The notes beneath the pieces were generated by a model. The model was given only the letters and a program-made list of their open reading frames with translations. It was not told where the DNA came from and ran no database searches. Positions 14,710 to 23,102 of a stretch of 52,502 bases of DNA are shown here, piece after piece. The position numbers and the translations under genes are program-made. Source of the DNA: Marinobacter gelidimuriae (GTDB lineage: Bacteria > Pseudomonadota > Gammaproteobacteria > Pseudomonadales > Oleiphilaceae); contig NZ_KB889878.1 of the NCBI RefSeq assembly GCF_000372805.1, positions 1 through 52,502 of the forward strand, given 5' to 3'. How positions within the stretch are numbered: position 1 is the stretch's first letter; each line of letters opens with the position of its first letter.

Positions 14710-17700
14710 TCAGTTGGTGAAAACTTCGCGCCAGTAGATGATGCGGTCGTTGCCGCGGTAGACGCCAAAGGTGGCCCAGGCGTAGGGATCAACCCGGGTG
14801 TTGGGGTTGTCTGCGTCCCAGTAGTCTTTTAGCCAGTCATTGCCGGTGTCCAATGTGATCTTTATGCCGCGTTTATCAGGTTTTCCCATCTTGCTCGCGC
14901 CAGGAGGTGTCAATCTGATCCGATAATCCTTATCTTCGGATTCGTCCACCCGAGGCTGACCTCCGTCTAGCCTTAAATCCGACTGTTCAATATCAACGAC
15001 ATTGATTCCGTCACCTTTCCCGAACGTTGATTCACCAAAATCAAGAGTGACGTCTTCTTTCAAGTTATAAGTCCAGCAGTTCTCATTTGAATTTATTACA
15101 AACCCCGAGTCTTTGTTTTTGAAGTATTCAACTCTCATAGGAACGGGTAGTTCACTGGTTTCAGGGCCGTAGGCGTTTTCCATAAAAAGACGGCCGTAGT
15201 AAATGTCACCATCGGAGTGAGGTTTTATATCTAAAGGCGCCTCTAAATTTTCCGGCTGTACATCCGAATCTTCAATGCTGATAACCTTGAAGGTAAGGTC
15301 AGGCTTAAACGGACCTACTTGGGCTTTTTCTGATTTGACGTACCAAATGGTGTCGTCATCAGAGAAGTGGTAGAAGATGTCATCCCCACTTACCCGGTCT
15401 TCCCCGTCCTGATTAACAATAACGCCCGTTTCAAGGACAAATTTGAGAGGATAGGCCCCACCATCCGCCAGAGTGGCCGAGGTGTCGCTCTTAGGGCTGT
15501 TTTTATCCACTCCAACGTGGCTTGGCTTTAACCGCATAAATTTGCCATAACGGTAATTCTGCGTTTCAACGCCACCCACATTTCGCGGAATTATCTTAAC
15601 CGTTGGCCCCACAGCCCAACCGGTTTCCTGGCCACTGTAGGTGAAACCATCCGAAGCACCGCAGGCCGATCCGATATCGCCAACATACTTTTCTTGTGCA
15701 GTGAAATGATGCGGGGTGAAGCGGCCAACGTGCGTAACTTCATCACCGGCTACATCGACGGTTCCCAAATAATTGCCGCTCAAGAGCGATGGCATAATGC
15801 TGATAATACCCACCTCGGGCCACTGAAACTGACCGCATGCCGTGCCTCCGGAGGTCGCATTGCCGCTGCAATCTTCACCGAACGCACCAAATGTACCGGC
15901 TAACGGCGGTGAATCGCCGTCGGCAGGGGCCACCAGCGCTGTCTTCAGCTGGACAGATTCCGCCGGAGTTTCCCGACCAAAATTAGGGGTTACATCACCA
16001 AGGTTATTGATTGACGATACCCGAACTTCAAAATTCGCACCGGCAGCCACAAAAACATTGTCATCCTGCACAGAGGTTGCTTCAGGATTCCTCGGTATGG
16101 TGGCCAGCTCGAAATGGTCAGGGCGAGCCACAAACGTACCTTCGCCGAGCATCACCAGCTTCGCGTCTTCGTCTTCGTCTTCGTCTTCGTCTTCGTCAGT
16201 ACCTTCATACCTGGCCTTCAACACAACACGGCCCACATCTTTGTACTGAATCGGAAAACTGGCGGCGCCTGAGTCATCAAAATCCAGCGTCAGGCTATAG
16301 CCGTTTAGCAAATCGCCGCCGCTTTCAACCGCTAGCGTTCCTGTTGCCGGGTTCTGGTATTCAGTGGTGAACTCGATATTTTTTTCACCCGTAAACGCTG
16401 GCACACACTGGCCAGGGTCTTCTTCGCCGGTTTTCACAGCCAGGATAGACGCCTCAATCTCCTTGCCGGAGATATGATTATCAATCTCCAAAAAGAAGCC
16501 GGATTCAGCAAAAACCAGGTCACAACTGACGTTACTGCCATCAAAACAGACCGTTGGGTTCGCTGCGGCTATGGATGCATTTGCTAGCAATAAAGTGGCT
16601 AGTTCAGCAAATCTATAAGGAATGCTGGCGGTACCTAAACCGGTAAAACTGATAGTAGCAGTGACCGAACCGGAATCCCCCTCTGCTGTAACATCCAGCG
16701 TTACGGCTTCATCACTGAGCGTGCAAGAACCGTCATATTCATTGGTACAGGCTTTAATGGTGACCGTCTCGGGGTTACAGGTGAGGCCCTGGCCGTCATG
16801 AATTATTTGATAATGATCGACCGCAGGTGTTACCGAGGCGCAGGCGGGTGACACGGGTAACTCAGCAACCGACACATTCGTGTCGTTAGTCGAGCTGCTG
16901 CCACTTAGGGTGATAGCCGCAGACGACGTTACACTGCCACCGACGTGTGAGTCCGTTAACGTTAGGGAGCCGGTGTTAGTGGCGACGTAGCCGCCTACCT
17001 CGACGCCTGTGAGTATCAAAACCCCTGCACCGGATATATCTACATTACCACCGAAGAATGAGTTGGTGGCCGTTACGGCACCGGCGCCCGTGGCGACGTT
17101 ACCGCCGACTTGGACGCCTGTTAGCGTCACGACACCCGCACCCGTGGGGCTGATATTGCCTCCGACCTTGCTGCCACTACCAATTGTAATGGCGCCGGCA
17201 ACGGTGCTAACATCCCCGCCTATATGTATATTGGTGGTTAGCGTGACGACACCGGCCCCCGTGCTGATAACATTGCCGCACGTCGAACTGTGATCCCCAA
17301 TGGTGATGCCGCCTGCGACGGTGCTGATGCCACCGTCAACGGTTATATCCTCCAGTAGTACAACAACACCGGCTTCGGTGACAATATCACCGCCAATCGT
17401 ACTTCTATCCCCAATGTTGATGCCGCCTGCGATGGTGCTGATGCCACCGCCAACGGTTATATCCTCCAGTAGTACAACAACACCGGCTTCGGTGACAATA
17501 TCACCGCCAATCTTACTTCTATCCCCAATGTTGATACCACCGGCAACGGTACTGATGCCACCACTAACGGTTATATCCTCCAGTAGTGTGACAACACCGG
17601 CGTGGGTGGCAATATCACCACCGATAGTATTCGAACCATTGACATTGACTGCGCCTTCAATCGTGTGAATAAAACCACCCACAGTGCTATTCACAGCGAG

Positions 17701-18213
17701 GGTCACGACGCCCGTGGTGGTACTCGCTGTGAGATTGCCGCGAACCGTACTTCCAGCCCCCATGTTAATGGCGGCGGTGCCCGTCACGTGGGCGTTTAAA
17801 ATGGTGTCAGCACCCAATGTGAGTGCGGCCTGAGTGATAAGATTCAAGTCAGAGGTAGCGCCCGCTGCATTAATCTCATTGCTCGGAGCTGTTGTGAAGG
17901 CACCCGTGAAAGTAACAGTGACCGGACGGGCCGGCGTGGCTGGTGTACCCGGTGTACCCGTGACCGGCGTGACCGTGATGGTGTCTCCATCGACGAGAGT
18001 GAGCGCACCGCAGGTGTAGGCATCAGTGCTTGATGCATCGAGGCTACAGCCAGTAGGCAAGCCTCTTCCATCTATGGAAAAGTTGTAGGCAGTCGCCGCC
18101 TGCGCGGGCATCCCAGCCAGCAGCAACAGCGCAACTAAAGGTAACAGCAGCCAACGAATGGCCGTGGTGTTTGGCAAAATGCCATCACGCTGTATGGTTT
18201 TAGGTTGTTTCAT
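14710..18213 (-). CDS. mshQ: MSHA-associated surface protein MshQ (DUF6701)
   Basis: 1167 residues from ATG 18213; an upstream in-frame ATG at 18267 has no ribosome site and precedes the signal peptide (MKQPKTIQRDG...LLLAGMPAQA). After the signal comes a beta-solenoid-like region (about residues 120-430) of 18-20-residue repeats with the pattern GGxIxTxAGxVxLxxxIxV. Next is an Asp/Glu tract, (DE)n, then the long C-terminal DUF6701 region (about 480-1167) typical of MshQ, with motifs GRFTPHHFTAQ and DPYAWATFGVYRGNDRIIYWREVF at the end. MshQ closes MSHA pilus loci and is thought to be a large secreted or pilus-tip protein with an adhesive role. It is the last gene of the cluster. An upstream 400-bp gap suggests a separate promoter. 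Confidence 0.85.
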   Translation of the reverse strand: MKQPKTIQRDGILPNTTAIRWLLLPLVALLLLAGMPAQAATAYNFSIDGRGLPTGCSLDASSTDAYTCGALTLVDGDTITVTPVTGTPGTPATPARPVTVTFTGAFTTAPSNEINAAGATSDLNLITQAALTLGADTILNAHVTGTAAINMGAGSTVRGNLTASTTTGVVTLAVNSTVGGFIHTIEGAVNVNGSNTIGGDIATHAGVVTLLEDITVSGGISTVAGGINIGDRSKIGGDIVTEAGVVVLLEDITVGGGISTIAGGINIGDRSTIGGDIVTEAGVVVLLEDITVDGGISTVAGGITIGDHSSTCGNVISTGAGVVTLTTNIHIGGDVSTVAGAITIGSGSKVGGNISPTGAGVVTLTGVQVGGNVATGAGAVTATNSFFGGNVDISGAGVLILTGVEVGGYVATNTGSLTLTDSHVGGSVTSSAAITLSGSSSTNDTNVSVAELPVSPACASVTPAVDHYQIIHDGQGLTCNPETVTIKACTNEYDGSCTLSDEAVTLDVTAEGDSGSVTATISFTGLGTASIPYRFAELATLLLANASIAAANPTVCFDGSNVSCDLVFAESGFFLEIDNHISGKEIEASILAVKTGEEDPGQCVPAFTGEKNIEFTTEYQNPATGTLAVESGGDLLNGYSLTLDFDDSGAASFPIQYKDVGRVVLKARYEGTDEDEDEDEDEDAKLVMLGEGTFVARPDHFELATIPRNPEATSVQDDNVFVAAGANFEVRVSSINNLGDVTPNFGRETPAESVQLKTALVAPADGDSPPLAGTFGAFGEDCSGNATSGGTACGQFQWPEVGIISIMPSLLSGNYLGTVDVAGDEVTHVGRFTPHHFTAQEKYVGDIGSACGASDGFTYSGQETGWAVGPTVKIIPRNVGGVETQNYRYGKFMRLKPSHVGVDKNSPKSDTSATLADGGAYPLKFVLETGVIVNQDGEDRVSGDDIFYHFSDDDTIWYVKSEKAQVGPFKPDLTFKVISIEDSDVQPENLEAPLDIKPHSDGDIYYGRLFMENAYGPETSELPVPMRVEYFKNKDSGFVINSNENCWTYNLKEDVTLDFGESTFGKGDGINVVDIEQSDLRLDGGQPRVDESEDKDYRIRLTPPGASKMGKPDKRGIKITLDTGNDWLKDYWDADNPNTRVDPYAWATFGVYRGNDRIIYWREVFTN
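16165..16194. repeat. Hexanucleotide tandem repeat (GTCTTC)5 inside mshQ
   Basis: Five perfect copies encode an alternating Asp-Glu tract of about 11 residues. Slippage would add or remove Asp-Glu pairs without changing the frame. Confidence 0.9.
17305..17640. repeat. 114-bp tandem repeat inside mshQ
   Basis: Near-identical units begin at 17305, 17419 and 17533. Each encodes 38 residues, that is, two 19-residue solenoid turns (GGISTIAGGINIGDRSTIG, then GDIVTEAGVVVLLEDITVD). More diverged turns continue on both sides. The high nucleotide identity implies recent duplication or gene conversion. Confidence 0.85.
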
Positions 18214-18620
18214 TTTTAAATACCCGCTGCTAGCTGCTAAAGGATGAAATTGGTAATTTGGAACCATTTAACGCGTTTTTTAAGCTGGGAACTCAATAAA
18301 TACGGCTTCGCTTGGCAGGAGTATCAATTTGATACATACGATGCTGATGTGTTCTTACTTGAACAATTTTAAATAGCGAAACGCTCCCATAATAAAAATA
18401 ATAACTAACATGCTACATGAAACCGCATATAAAAAGTGAATTTTATTAATGCCACCTGAACAAACTCATAAAAAACGTCTGTGATTGCTGATAATCAAGA
18501 CGCTTTCTGTGGGCAAGCCATGTCGGCCGAGATTCATTGCGGAATATTAAAACGTGTCAATATATTGAGAATTCCGCGACTAAGAGGATCAGTGCGGTTT
18601 TTGCAGTTTTACGTAAAGGA
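18214..18620. other. AT-rich gap upstream of mshQ
   Basis: About 400 bp without a gene, clearly richer in A+T than its surroundings. It contains one perfect palindrome, GTATCAA-T-TTGATAC (18321-18335; the centre base is T on the plus strand), about 110 bp upstream of the mshQ start, possibly an operator. I find no clear sigma-70 promoter and no further mshQ-like coding sequence. Confidence 0.4.
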
Positions 18621-19765
18621 CTAGCGCTTTTTGGTAAGAACAAGGGAGGAGGTCGGGTTTATTTTAATATCTGACGCGCTGAGTTTCATGTAATCATTAG
18701 CGCTACCTTGACTATCCTCATAATAGTTTCGGGTAATATTCCCTTGTGCATTGCGGGCTGTAATTTCCAATATCGGCTTGAGTAATGAGTATGAAATGGC
18801 ACCCTTAGTCGCGCCGTCCATTTCACCGCTATAGGCGAAACTCGCACCAGATGTCGCTTTAAAACTACCAGAATCTACTACTTTTTGCGTAAAGTGATCA
18901 GGGGTAAAGCGACCAATATCAATCGCCGTAGCCGAAATAACAGAGTTATCATCGCCATAATTGCTGTCTTGAACATCTACATTAAGCAAACCTACTTCTG
19001 AATAGTGCGCAGTATTAGTAGACACTCCCGAAAGAAAGTTGCTAAGCGTAGGATCCAGCGTTTTAAATTTTGGTCGATCCAACTCGAGTGGCTCCGACTC
19101 GAGTGCACTCATTATACTGCCACCGCTACCGTAAGTTAACGTACCATCCACACCATGAGTGGTAGGACCGCTGCGAGTGAGCTTAAGCTGGATGTTTCCA
19201 GGTGAATAGTTCGACGTGATCTCGCCAAGGCTATTGTAGGCGCTGATGCTTAAATCAAAATCTTTACCTGCTTTATGGGTAGGTTTATGGGTGCGGTTGG
19301 CTGAGCTGTGCAATCAACCGCGCCAATTGTGCTATTTGCACCTAATGTGACAGCCCCGGTAGTGGCATACAGACCACCACAAGCACCATCAATACCTTTT
19401 AGTGTGGTGTTTGCTCCGGTTGTGATATACGTCTCCGCAAAAAAGGTACCGATCAGATCCGAGTTTGCACCTGCGGATGTGTAGGTCCCGGCATTCCAGG
19501 TAATCGTGCTGTTAGGAGTTACGTTCTCTAGTACCATTTCCGTGCTCGCACCAAAGACAATGTAGGTATCGCTATTGATAACCCAATGGCCTTCCTCGCC
19601 TTTGCCATCAAACGTGAGGGTTATGCCCGCAGTCGTCGTTAGAGCCGTTGTATGATAGTCGCCAGCTTCGAGCGTTGTGCTTTCGGTCATCGACGTAAGG
19701 CGTTGATTTGCCGCAAAGGTAAGCCCGACCAGGAGCATGGATGTCAAAAACAGCGAGATTCTCAT
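18621..19765 (-). pseudogene. Broken mshQ-like paralogue with ice-binding-like head
   Basis: Two overlapping frames make up one decayed gene. The upstream part (19250-19765, 171 codons) has a signal peptide (MRISLFLTSMLLVGLTFA) and a DUF3494-like, ice-binding-type beta-solenoid (GHWVINSDTYIVFGAS, FFAETYITTGANTTLKG, TGAVTLGANSTIGAVDC). It shifts frame near 19285, around a duplicated ACCCATAAA. The downstream part (18621-19313) resembles the middle of the DUF6701 region of MshQ: AGKDFDLSISAYNSLGEITSNY matches AGANFEVRVSSINNLGDVTPNF, and DIGRFTPDHFTQKV matches HVGRFTPHHFTAQE. It stops at LVLTKKR, several hundred residues before the expected end. The segment joining the two domains is missing. 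It lies between mshP and the intact mshQ. Confidence 0.7.
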
Positions 19766-20178
19766 CGCAACCTGATCTCGACGGTTCTTCGGGCTTCTTC
19801 AGGTGTGTCGATGCCGCAGACACCCAGGCTTTTAACAGTAACAACCCCACTATCAGGCGTGCACTTATTGCTTGAAACCAAGACTTTGGCGGTGCAATTT
19901 GCCAGCCCCTCCACAGCAAAAGGAACTTCAATAAACTCAGGAGGTTTTTCAGGACAGGCTACCGGGTCCGCCGGCATCATGCCGGCTATGACCACCTGTG
20001 CCCCACTTTCCGCCGCAAAAAAAGCTCGCTGGGACTGAATTTGCAGGCTGATGGCTTTGCCGGAGCTTTCCTGCAGCTGGCTCATGCCCAGCACCATCAG
20101 CGACAGCACCGTGACGATGAATATGGCGATGGGCAGGCCGGCGCCGGCTTGTTGTTTGTAGCTGTTTTCAGGGTACAT
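19762..20178 (-). CDS. mshP: MSHA biogenesis protein MshP
   Basis: 138 residues from ATG 20178 (AAGAGGT ribosome site). The start overlaps the mshO stop by 11 bp; a longer reading to 20220 would overlap more and adds no hydrophobic sequence. The short N-terminus is followed by a single hydrophobic segment (GLPIAIFIVTVLSLMVLGMSQLQESSG, about 13-39) like that of PilX/GspK-type minor pilins, and then a soluble domain with three Cys. The PilX-like RAFFAAESGAQ motif is present. It probably joins the pilus tip or priming complex with MshC, D and O. Its stop overlaps the start of the downstream mshQ-like relic by 4 bp (ATGA). Confidence 0.85.
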   Translation of the reverse strand: MYPENSYKQQAGAGLPIAIFIVTVLSLMVLGMSQLQESSGKAISLQIQSQRAFFAAESGAQVVIAGMMPADPVACPEKPPEFIEVPFAVEGLANCTAKVLVSSNKCTPDSGVVTVKSLGVCGIDTPEEARRTVEIRLR

Positions 20179-20977
20179 TGCGGATTTGTACCTCTTGGCT
20201 GACGCGGGTTCTTTCATCACTGTTCGGGGCTACCAACTCAAAAGCAAAATCGACCAGTGCAGATCTTTGCAATGAAGCTGGTCTGACATTGAACCGGAGA
20301 CTGTCAGGCCAAAGGTTTGCGCTCATCACTCCCGATTCTTCACTCGATAAATCTCTGAATGATGGCTGAGTGGTAGCAGGATAAGCACTGAATCGAACGA
20401 GCCGCTTTGATACTCCGTTCTGTTTCTGGCAAATACTGATCGGCTGGCCAATCGCGTAAATGCGTTTCTGGGGTGAGCGCTGGGTGAAGCGGTGACCTGA
20501 TGACAACGTTACTTTGCCGTCGTTAATCGAAATAACTTTTGGAGACACGGGCCCCGGGTCACTGTCATAGTTATACAACTCGTTTTTGGGAACGCCATAT
20601 CCATAAACAACCAACCGAGCCTCTTGATCATCATCATTGATTGCCTCGCGAGCGTCATCTGAAAAAGATGTTATAGAGAAAGTTGTCTTTTCCTCGTCGA
20701 AAGGCAATGACTCGTAAGTTGTGCCGCCCAAAATCGGCAACCACTCCAAGCAGCCCAGTGGCTCTGCTCTAACAGATAAAGGAAAGGCTTCCCGAATTTC
20801 GCGGGTTATCTGCTCACTGATAACCACACCCTGTAAAGCTCGTTGTTGACGATCACCCAAATCAATCGCACCTCGAACAGACAGGCTTACAAACTGCGTT
20901 GAAATAGTGGCAACTATGCCTAGAAGCACGATCACCATCACCAATTCTACCAGAGTGAAACCACGCTGCCGGAGCAT
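20168..20977 (-). CDS. mshO: MSHA minor pilin MshO
   Basis: 269 residues with a type IV prepilin signal: leader MLRQRG, then FTLVELVMVIVLLGIVATISTQF, with the conserved Glu at mature position +5. The large soluble domain after residue 30 is typical of MshO/PilW-like minor pseudopilins. A class III leader of six residues ending in Gly is expected to be cut by the prepilin peptidase (not encoded in this window). It overlaps mshD by one base and mshP by 11 bp, so the minor pilin genes form a tight translational unit. Confidence 0.9.
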   Translation of the reverse strand: MLRQRGFTLVELVMVIVLLGIVATISTQFVSLSVRGAIDLGDRQQRALQGVVISEQITREIREAFPLSVRAEPLGCLEWLPILGGTTYESLPFDEEKTTFSITSFSDDAREAINDDDQEARLVVYGYGVPKNELYNYDSDPGPVSPKVISINDGKVTLSSGHRFTQRSPQKRIYAIGQPISICQKQNGVSKRLVRFSAYPATTQPSFRDLSSEESGVMSANLWPDSLRFNVRPASLQRSALVDFAFELVAPNSDERTRVSQEVQIRNVP

Positions 20978-21447
20978 CAGAAGTTTCCCCTATAGGCGCT
21001 GAATAGGTATTTCTGGCCGGTGGGATCGGTGATGGTAATTCTGATTTGCTTAACGTCTTTCGGTTCAAGCTCAAGATCCTTAAAGGCAGCATCATTGCCA
21101 GCACAATCCACAATCTCGTATCCGGCAACAAACCCTTGAGACTTATAAGGGTTTTCTATGCTGGGCTGGCGATGCAGGTCATCACAGATAACAACATCAA
21201 CATTAACCACGCCGCCACCAAGAGGAGTTTCCAGGTCGTAATAGACAGATACCAGCTCATCGTAATAAAGCTGGGCCAGAGCCACTGCCCGGACTTGATT
21301 CAGCGGGTCAGCGCTGCGGCCGACAATCAGGGAAAAAGCACCCACCACACCGGCGATGGCCACACTGATGATCACGATGGTCATGACCAATTCGATCAGG
21401 GTGGTGCCTTTTTGGCGCGGACAGTGTGTGTGGTTTCTAACCATCAC
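20977..21447 (-). CDS. mshD: MSHA minor pilin MshD
   Basis: 156 residues. The prepilin motif is QKG/TTLIELVMTIVIISVAIAGVVGAF, in which the usual Phe or Met at mature position +1 is replaced by Thr while Glu+5 is kept. The soluble domain holds LNQVRAVALAQLYYDELVSVYYD, which resembles the conserved AxxLAQ(S/L)YxDEL segment of MshD/PilV-like proteins, and two Cys in its C-terminal half. The 11-bp overlap with mshC and 1-bp overlap with mshO indicate coupled translation. Confidence 0.9.
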   Translation of the reverse strand: MMVRNHTHCPRQKGTTLIELVMTIVIISVAIAGVVGAFSLIVGRSADPLNQVRAVALAQLYYDELVSVYYDLETPLGGGVVNVDVVICDDLHRQPSIENPYKSQGFVAGYEIVDCAGNDAAFKDLELEPKDVKQIRITITDPTGQKYLFSAYRGNF

Positions 21448-21925
21448 AATTTCCTAATGGAGGGAGTTGATACACGGCACCCAATGAACTCACACAAAAA
21501 ATGAAACTAGTGTTGTCACCTGAAACAGTAATTGCTCTGTTCACTCGGTCCGTTAGAGCGCCCAAGTTACTGAAATATATTCTTCCGGAAGGATTAACAC
21601 TGACAGTAAAATCACTTCGATCAAGGGAAAAGTTTTGAAGTGTAATGAAGTCGCTGTCGCTCTCACTCTCCTTATATTGAGCTTTGAATGATATATCACC
21701 TGCATCATCTACAAGAACGGAAGATTCCAGTTTGCCCGCCAGCGCTGCCTGCTGAGCAAGCAGCGTGGCTGAGGCAAGTTGCTGGGTAGCCAGCAAAGGA
21801 GAGAAGGCGGAGCTTCTGGTGAACAGCCCGATGCCAAGCGCAGACAATACGCCGATCAGGATGATGACCATGACCAGTTCGACAAGGGTGAACCCCGATG
21901 ACATCGGGGCGATTTGTATTGTCAT
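21437..21925 (-). CDS. mshC: MSHA minor pilin MshC
   Basis: 162 residues. The prepilin cleavage motif is SSG/FTLVELVMVIILIGVLSALGIGLF with Glu+5, after a ten-residue leader. The soluble part (LLATQQLASATLLAQQAALAG, then Cys147 and Cys160 near the C-terminus) resembles MshC/GspH-like minor pilins. A GGGGGAGAGG ribosome site precedes the ATG. It is separated from mshA by a 148-bp gap that holds a REP hairpin, and it opens the minor pilin group C-D-O-P. Confidence 0.88.
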   Translation of the reverse strand: MTIQIAPMSSGFTLVELVMVIILIGVLSALGIGLFTRSSAFSPLLATQQLASATLLAQQAALAGKLESSVLVDDAGDISFKAQYKESESDSDFITLQNFSLDRSDFTVSVNPSGRIYFSNLGALTDRVNRAITVSGDNTSFIFCVSSLGAVYQLPPLGNCDG

Positions 21926-21968
21926 GCCCCTCTCCCCCTATTCCCGGCCACCCATGAAACGTAAAATC

Positions 21969-22055
21969 GTAGGTCGGGTTAGCAAAGCGTAACCCGACAC
22001 CAGGTGAGACCGGCGATCAGATTTGTCGGATTACGCTTTCGCTAATCCGACCTAC
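21969..22055. repeat. REP-type inverted pair between mshA and mshC
   Basis: The left half (GTAGGTCGGGTTAGC...GCGTAACCCGAC, 21969-21998) and right half (GTCGGATTACGC...GCTAATCCGACCTAC, 22025-22055) are each hairpins, and together they are near-complementary. The TAGGTCGG(G/A)TTAGC..GCGTAA(C/T)CCGAC pattern resembles a REP family widespread in gammaproteobacteria. It is distinct from the GGGGACAGATT element. Its place after the major pilin gene suggests mRNA stabilisation or partial termination. Confidence 0.8.
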
Positions 22056-22073
22056 CAGACTCACAACCAATCT

Positions 22074-22529
22074 TTAACAGCCGCTCACAGTCCCATCAGC
22101 GGTAGAACCAGTTGTCTCATCGTAGGTGAAATTACAATTATCACGCGCTGTTGCACCATCCAAAACAGAAATCGTACCTGTTGTGCCATCTCGTGTGACA
22201 TCAAAGTCGTCTGATATCTGGGCTGCAACTCCAATGCCTCCATCACCTCCTTTCGGATAGCCTTCATCGGACATGTTCACGCCGGAGCCTTCGAGCGTTA
22301 TTGTTACAGAACCAGCGGGGCTGCCATCGGCCAACCACTTGGAGTGAGCAATGGCAGCTGCTGAGTTCACTGCCCCCTTCGCACCAGCTAGCGTCGACAG
22401 CCTGGCATCACCCCCCAAATCCGCAAACCGCGGCAAAGCAAACGCCGCCAGAACGCCCAGAATGACAATTACCATGACCAATTCGATCAGGGTGAAGCCT
22501 TTTTCTTTTCTTGATGCCATTGCATTCAC
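22074..22529 (-). CDS. mshA: MSHA major pilin MshA
   Basis: 151 residues. An eleven-residue leader ends in EKG, followed by FTLIELVMVIVILGVLAAFALPRFADL with Glu+5, the polymerisation helix of type IV pilins. The mature domain has GAKGAVNSAAAIAHSKWLADG, typical of MshA, and a terminal Cys pair (DNCNFTY...GTVSGC), the disulfide loop of the pilin. The AAGGAG ribosome site is strong (11 bases before the ATG at 22529), as expected for the main structural subunit. It is followed by the REP hairpin, then mshC. Confidence 0.92.
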   Translation of the reverse strand: MNAMASRKEKGFTLIELVMVIVILGVLAAFALPRFADLGGDARLSTLAGAKGAVNSAAAIAHSKWLADGSPAGSVTITLEGSGVNMSDEGYPKGGDGGIGVAAQISDDFDVTRDGTTGTISVLDGATARDNCNFTYDETTGSTADGTVSGC

Positions 22530-22563
22530 AGCAATGCTCCTTAATAATTCGTTTTGGTTTTTT

Positions 22564-23070
22564 TCAGTTAATCACTGTTGCGATTTCGCCGGTATCGGCG
22601 TTATAACCAATGGTGCTGCCCAGTCCGTCCATCTGGTACGTAAAGACACAGTCTCCACCCGAAGTCGTCACAGCGTAATCTGCCTCTGCGCCCGTGATTT
22701 TGGGTGCGTTTGACTGCAAAACACCGGCCCAGACCTCCTCGCAGCGAGTCGCGGTCATATTGGTATCGCTACTGCCACTCGTTGCGGTAGGCCGGCCATC
22801 TGCACTGACATCAACATCGCCATTACCGAATCCCTTTAAATCTGTTGTTGCCACCGTAAATCCCTTGGAGACCCACTGAACCTTGGTTAGCGCCACACCG
22901 GCCGCCAAAGCACCCGCTGTCGCCCGGACACTGGACCGATGCGCTTGCTCTGAAAGCTGCGCGAATTTTGGCAATGCAAAAGCGGCGAGGATGGCCAGAA
23001 TGGTTATCACCACCACCAGTTCAATCAGGGTAAAGCCCTGCTGTTTTTTCATTTCGTTGTCTTGTCCCAT
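22564..23070 (-). CDS. mshB: MSHA pilin MshB
   Basis: 168 residues. The prepilin motif is QQG/FTLIELVVVITILAILAAFALPKFAQL with Glu+5. A shorter reading from the second Met (MKKQQG) is possible, but the first ATG has a GAAG site upstream. The soluble domain (AHRSSVRATAGALAAGVALTKVQWVSKG) is MshA-like and carries two Cys (TRCEEVW, GGDCVFTY). MshB is a second pilin made at low level next to MshA. It directly follows mshG; the mshF gene that sits here in Vibrio is absent. Confidence 0.9.
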   Translation of the reverse strand: MGQDNEMKKQQGFTLIELVVVITILAILAAFALPKFAQLSEQAHRSSVRATAGALAAGVALTKVQWVSKGFTVATTDLKGFGNGDVDVSADGRPTATSGSSDTNMTATRCEEVWAGVLQSNAPKITGAEADYAVTTSGGDCVFTYQMDGLGSTIGYNADTGEIATVIN

Positions 23071-23102
23071 AAATTAGCTTCTTTTCCGCTTTACGCGCTG
23101 CC

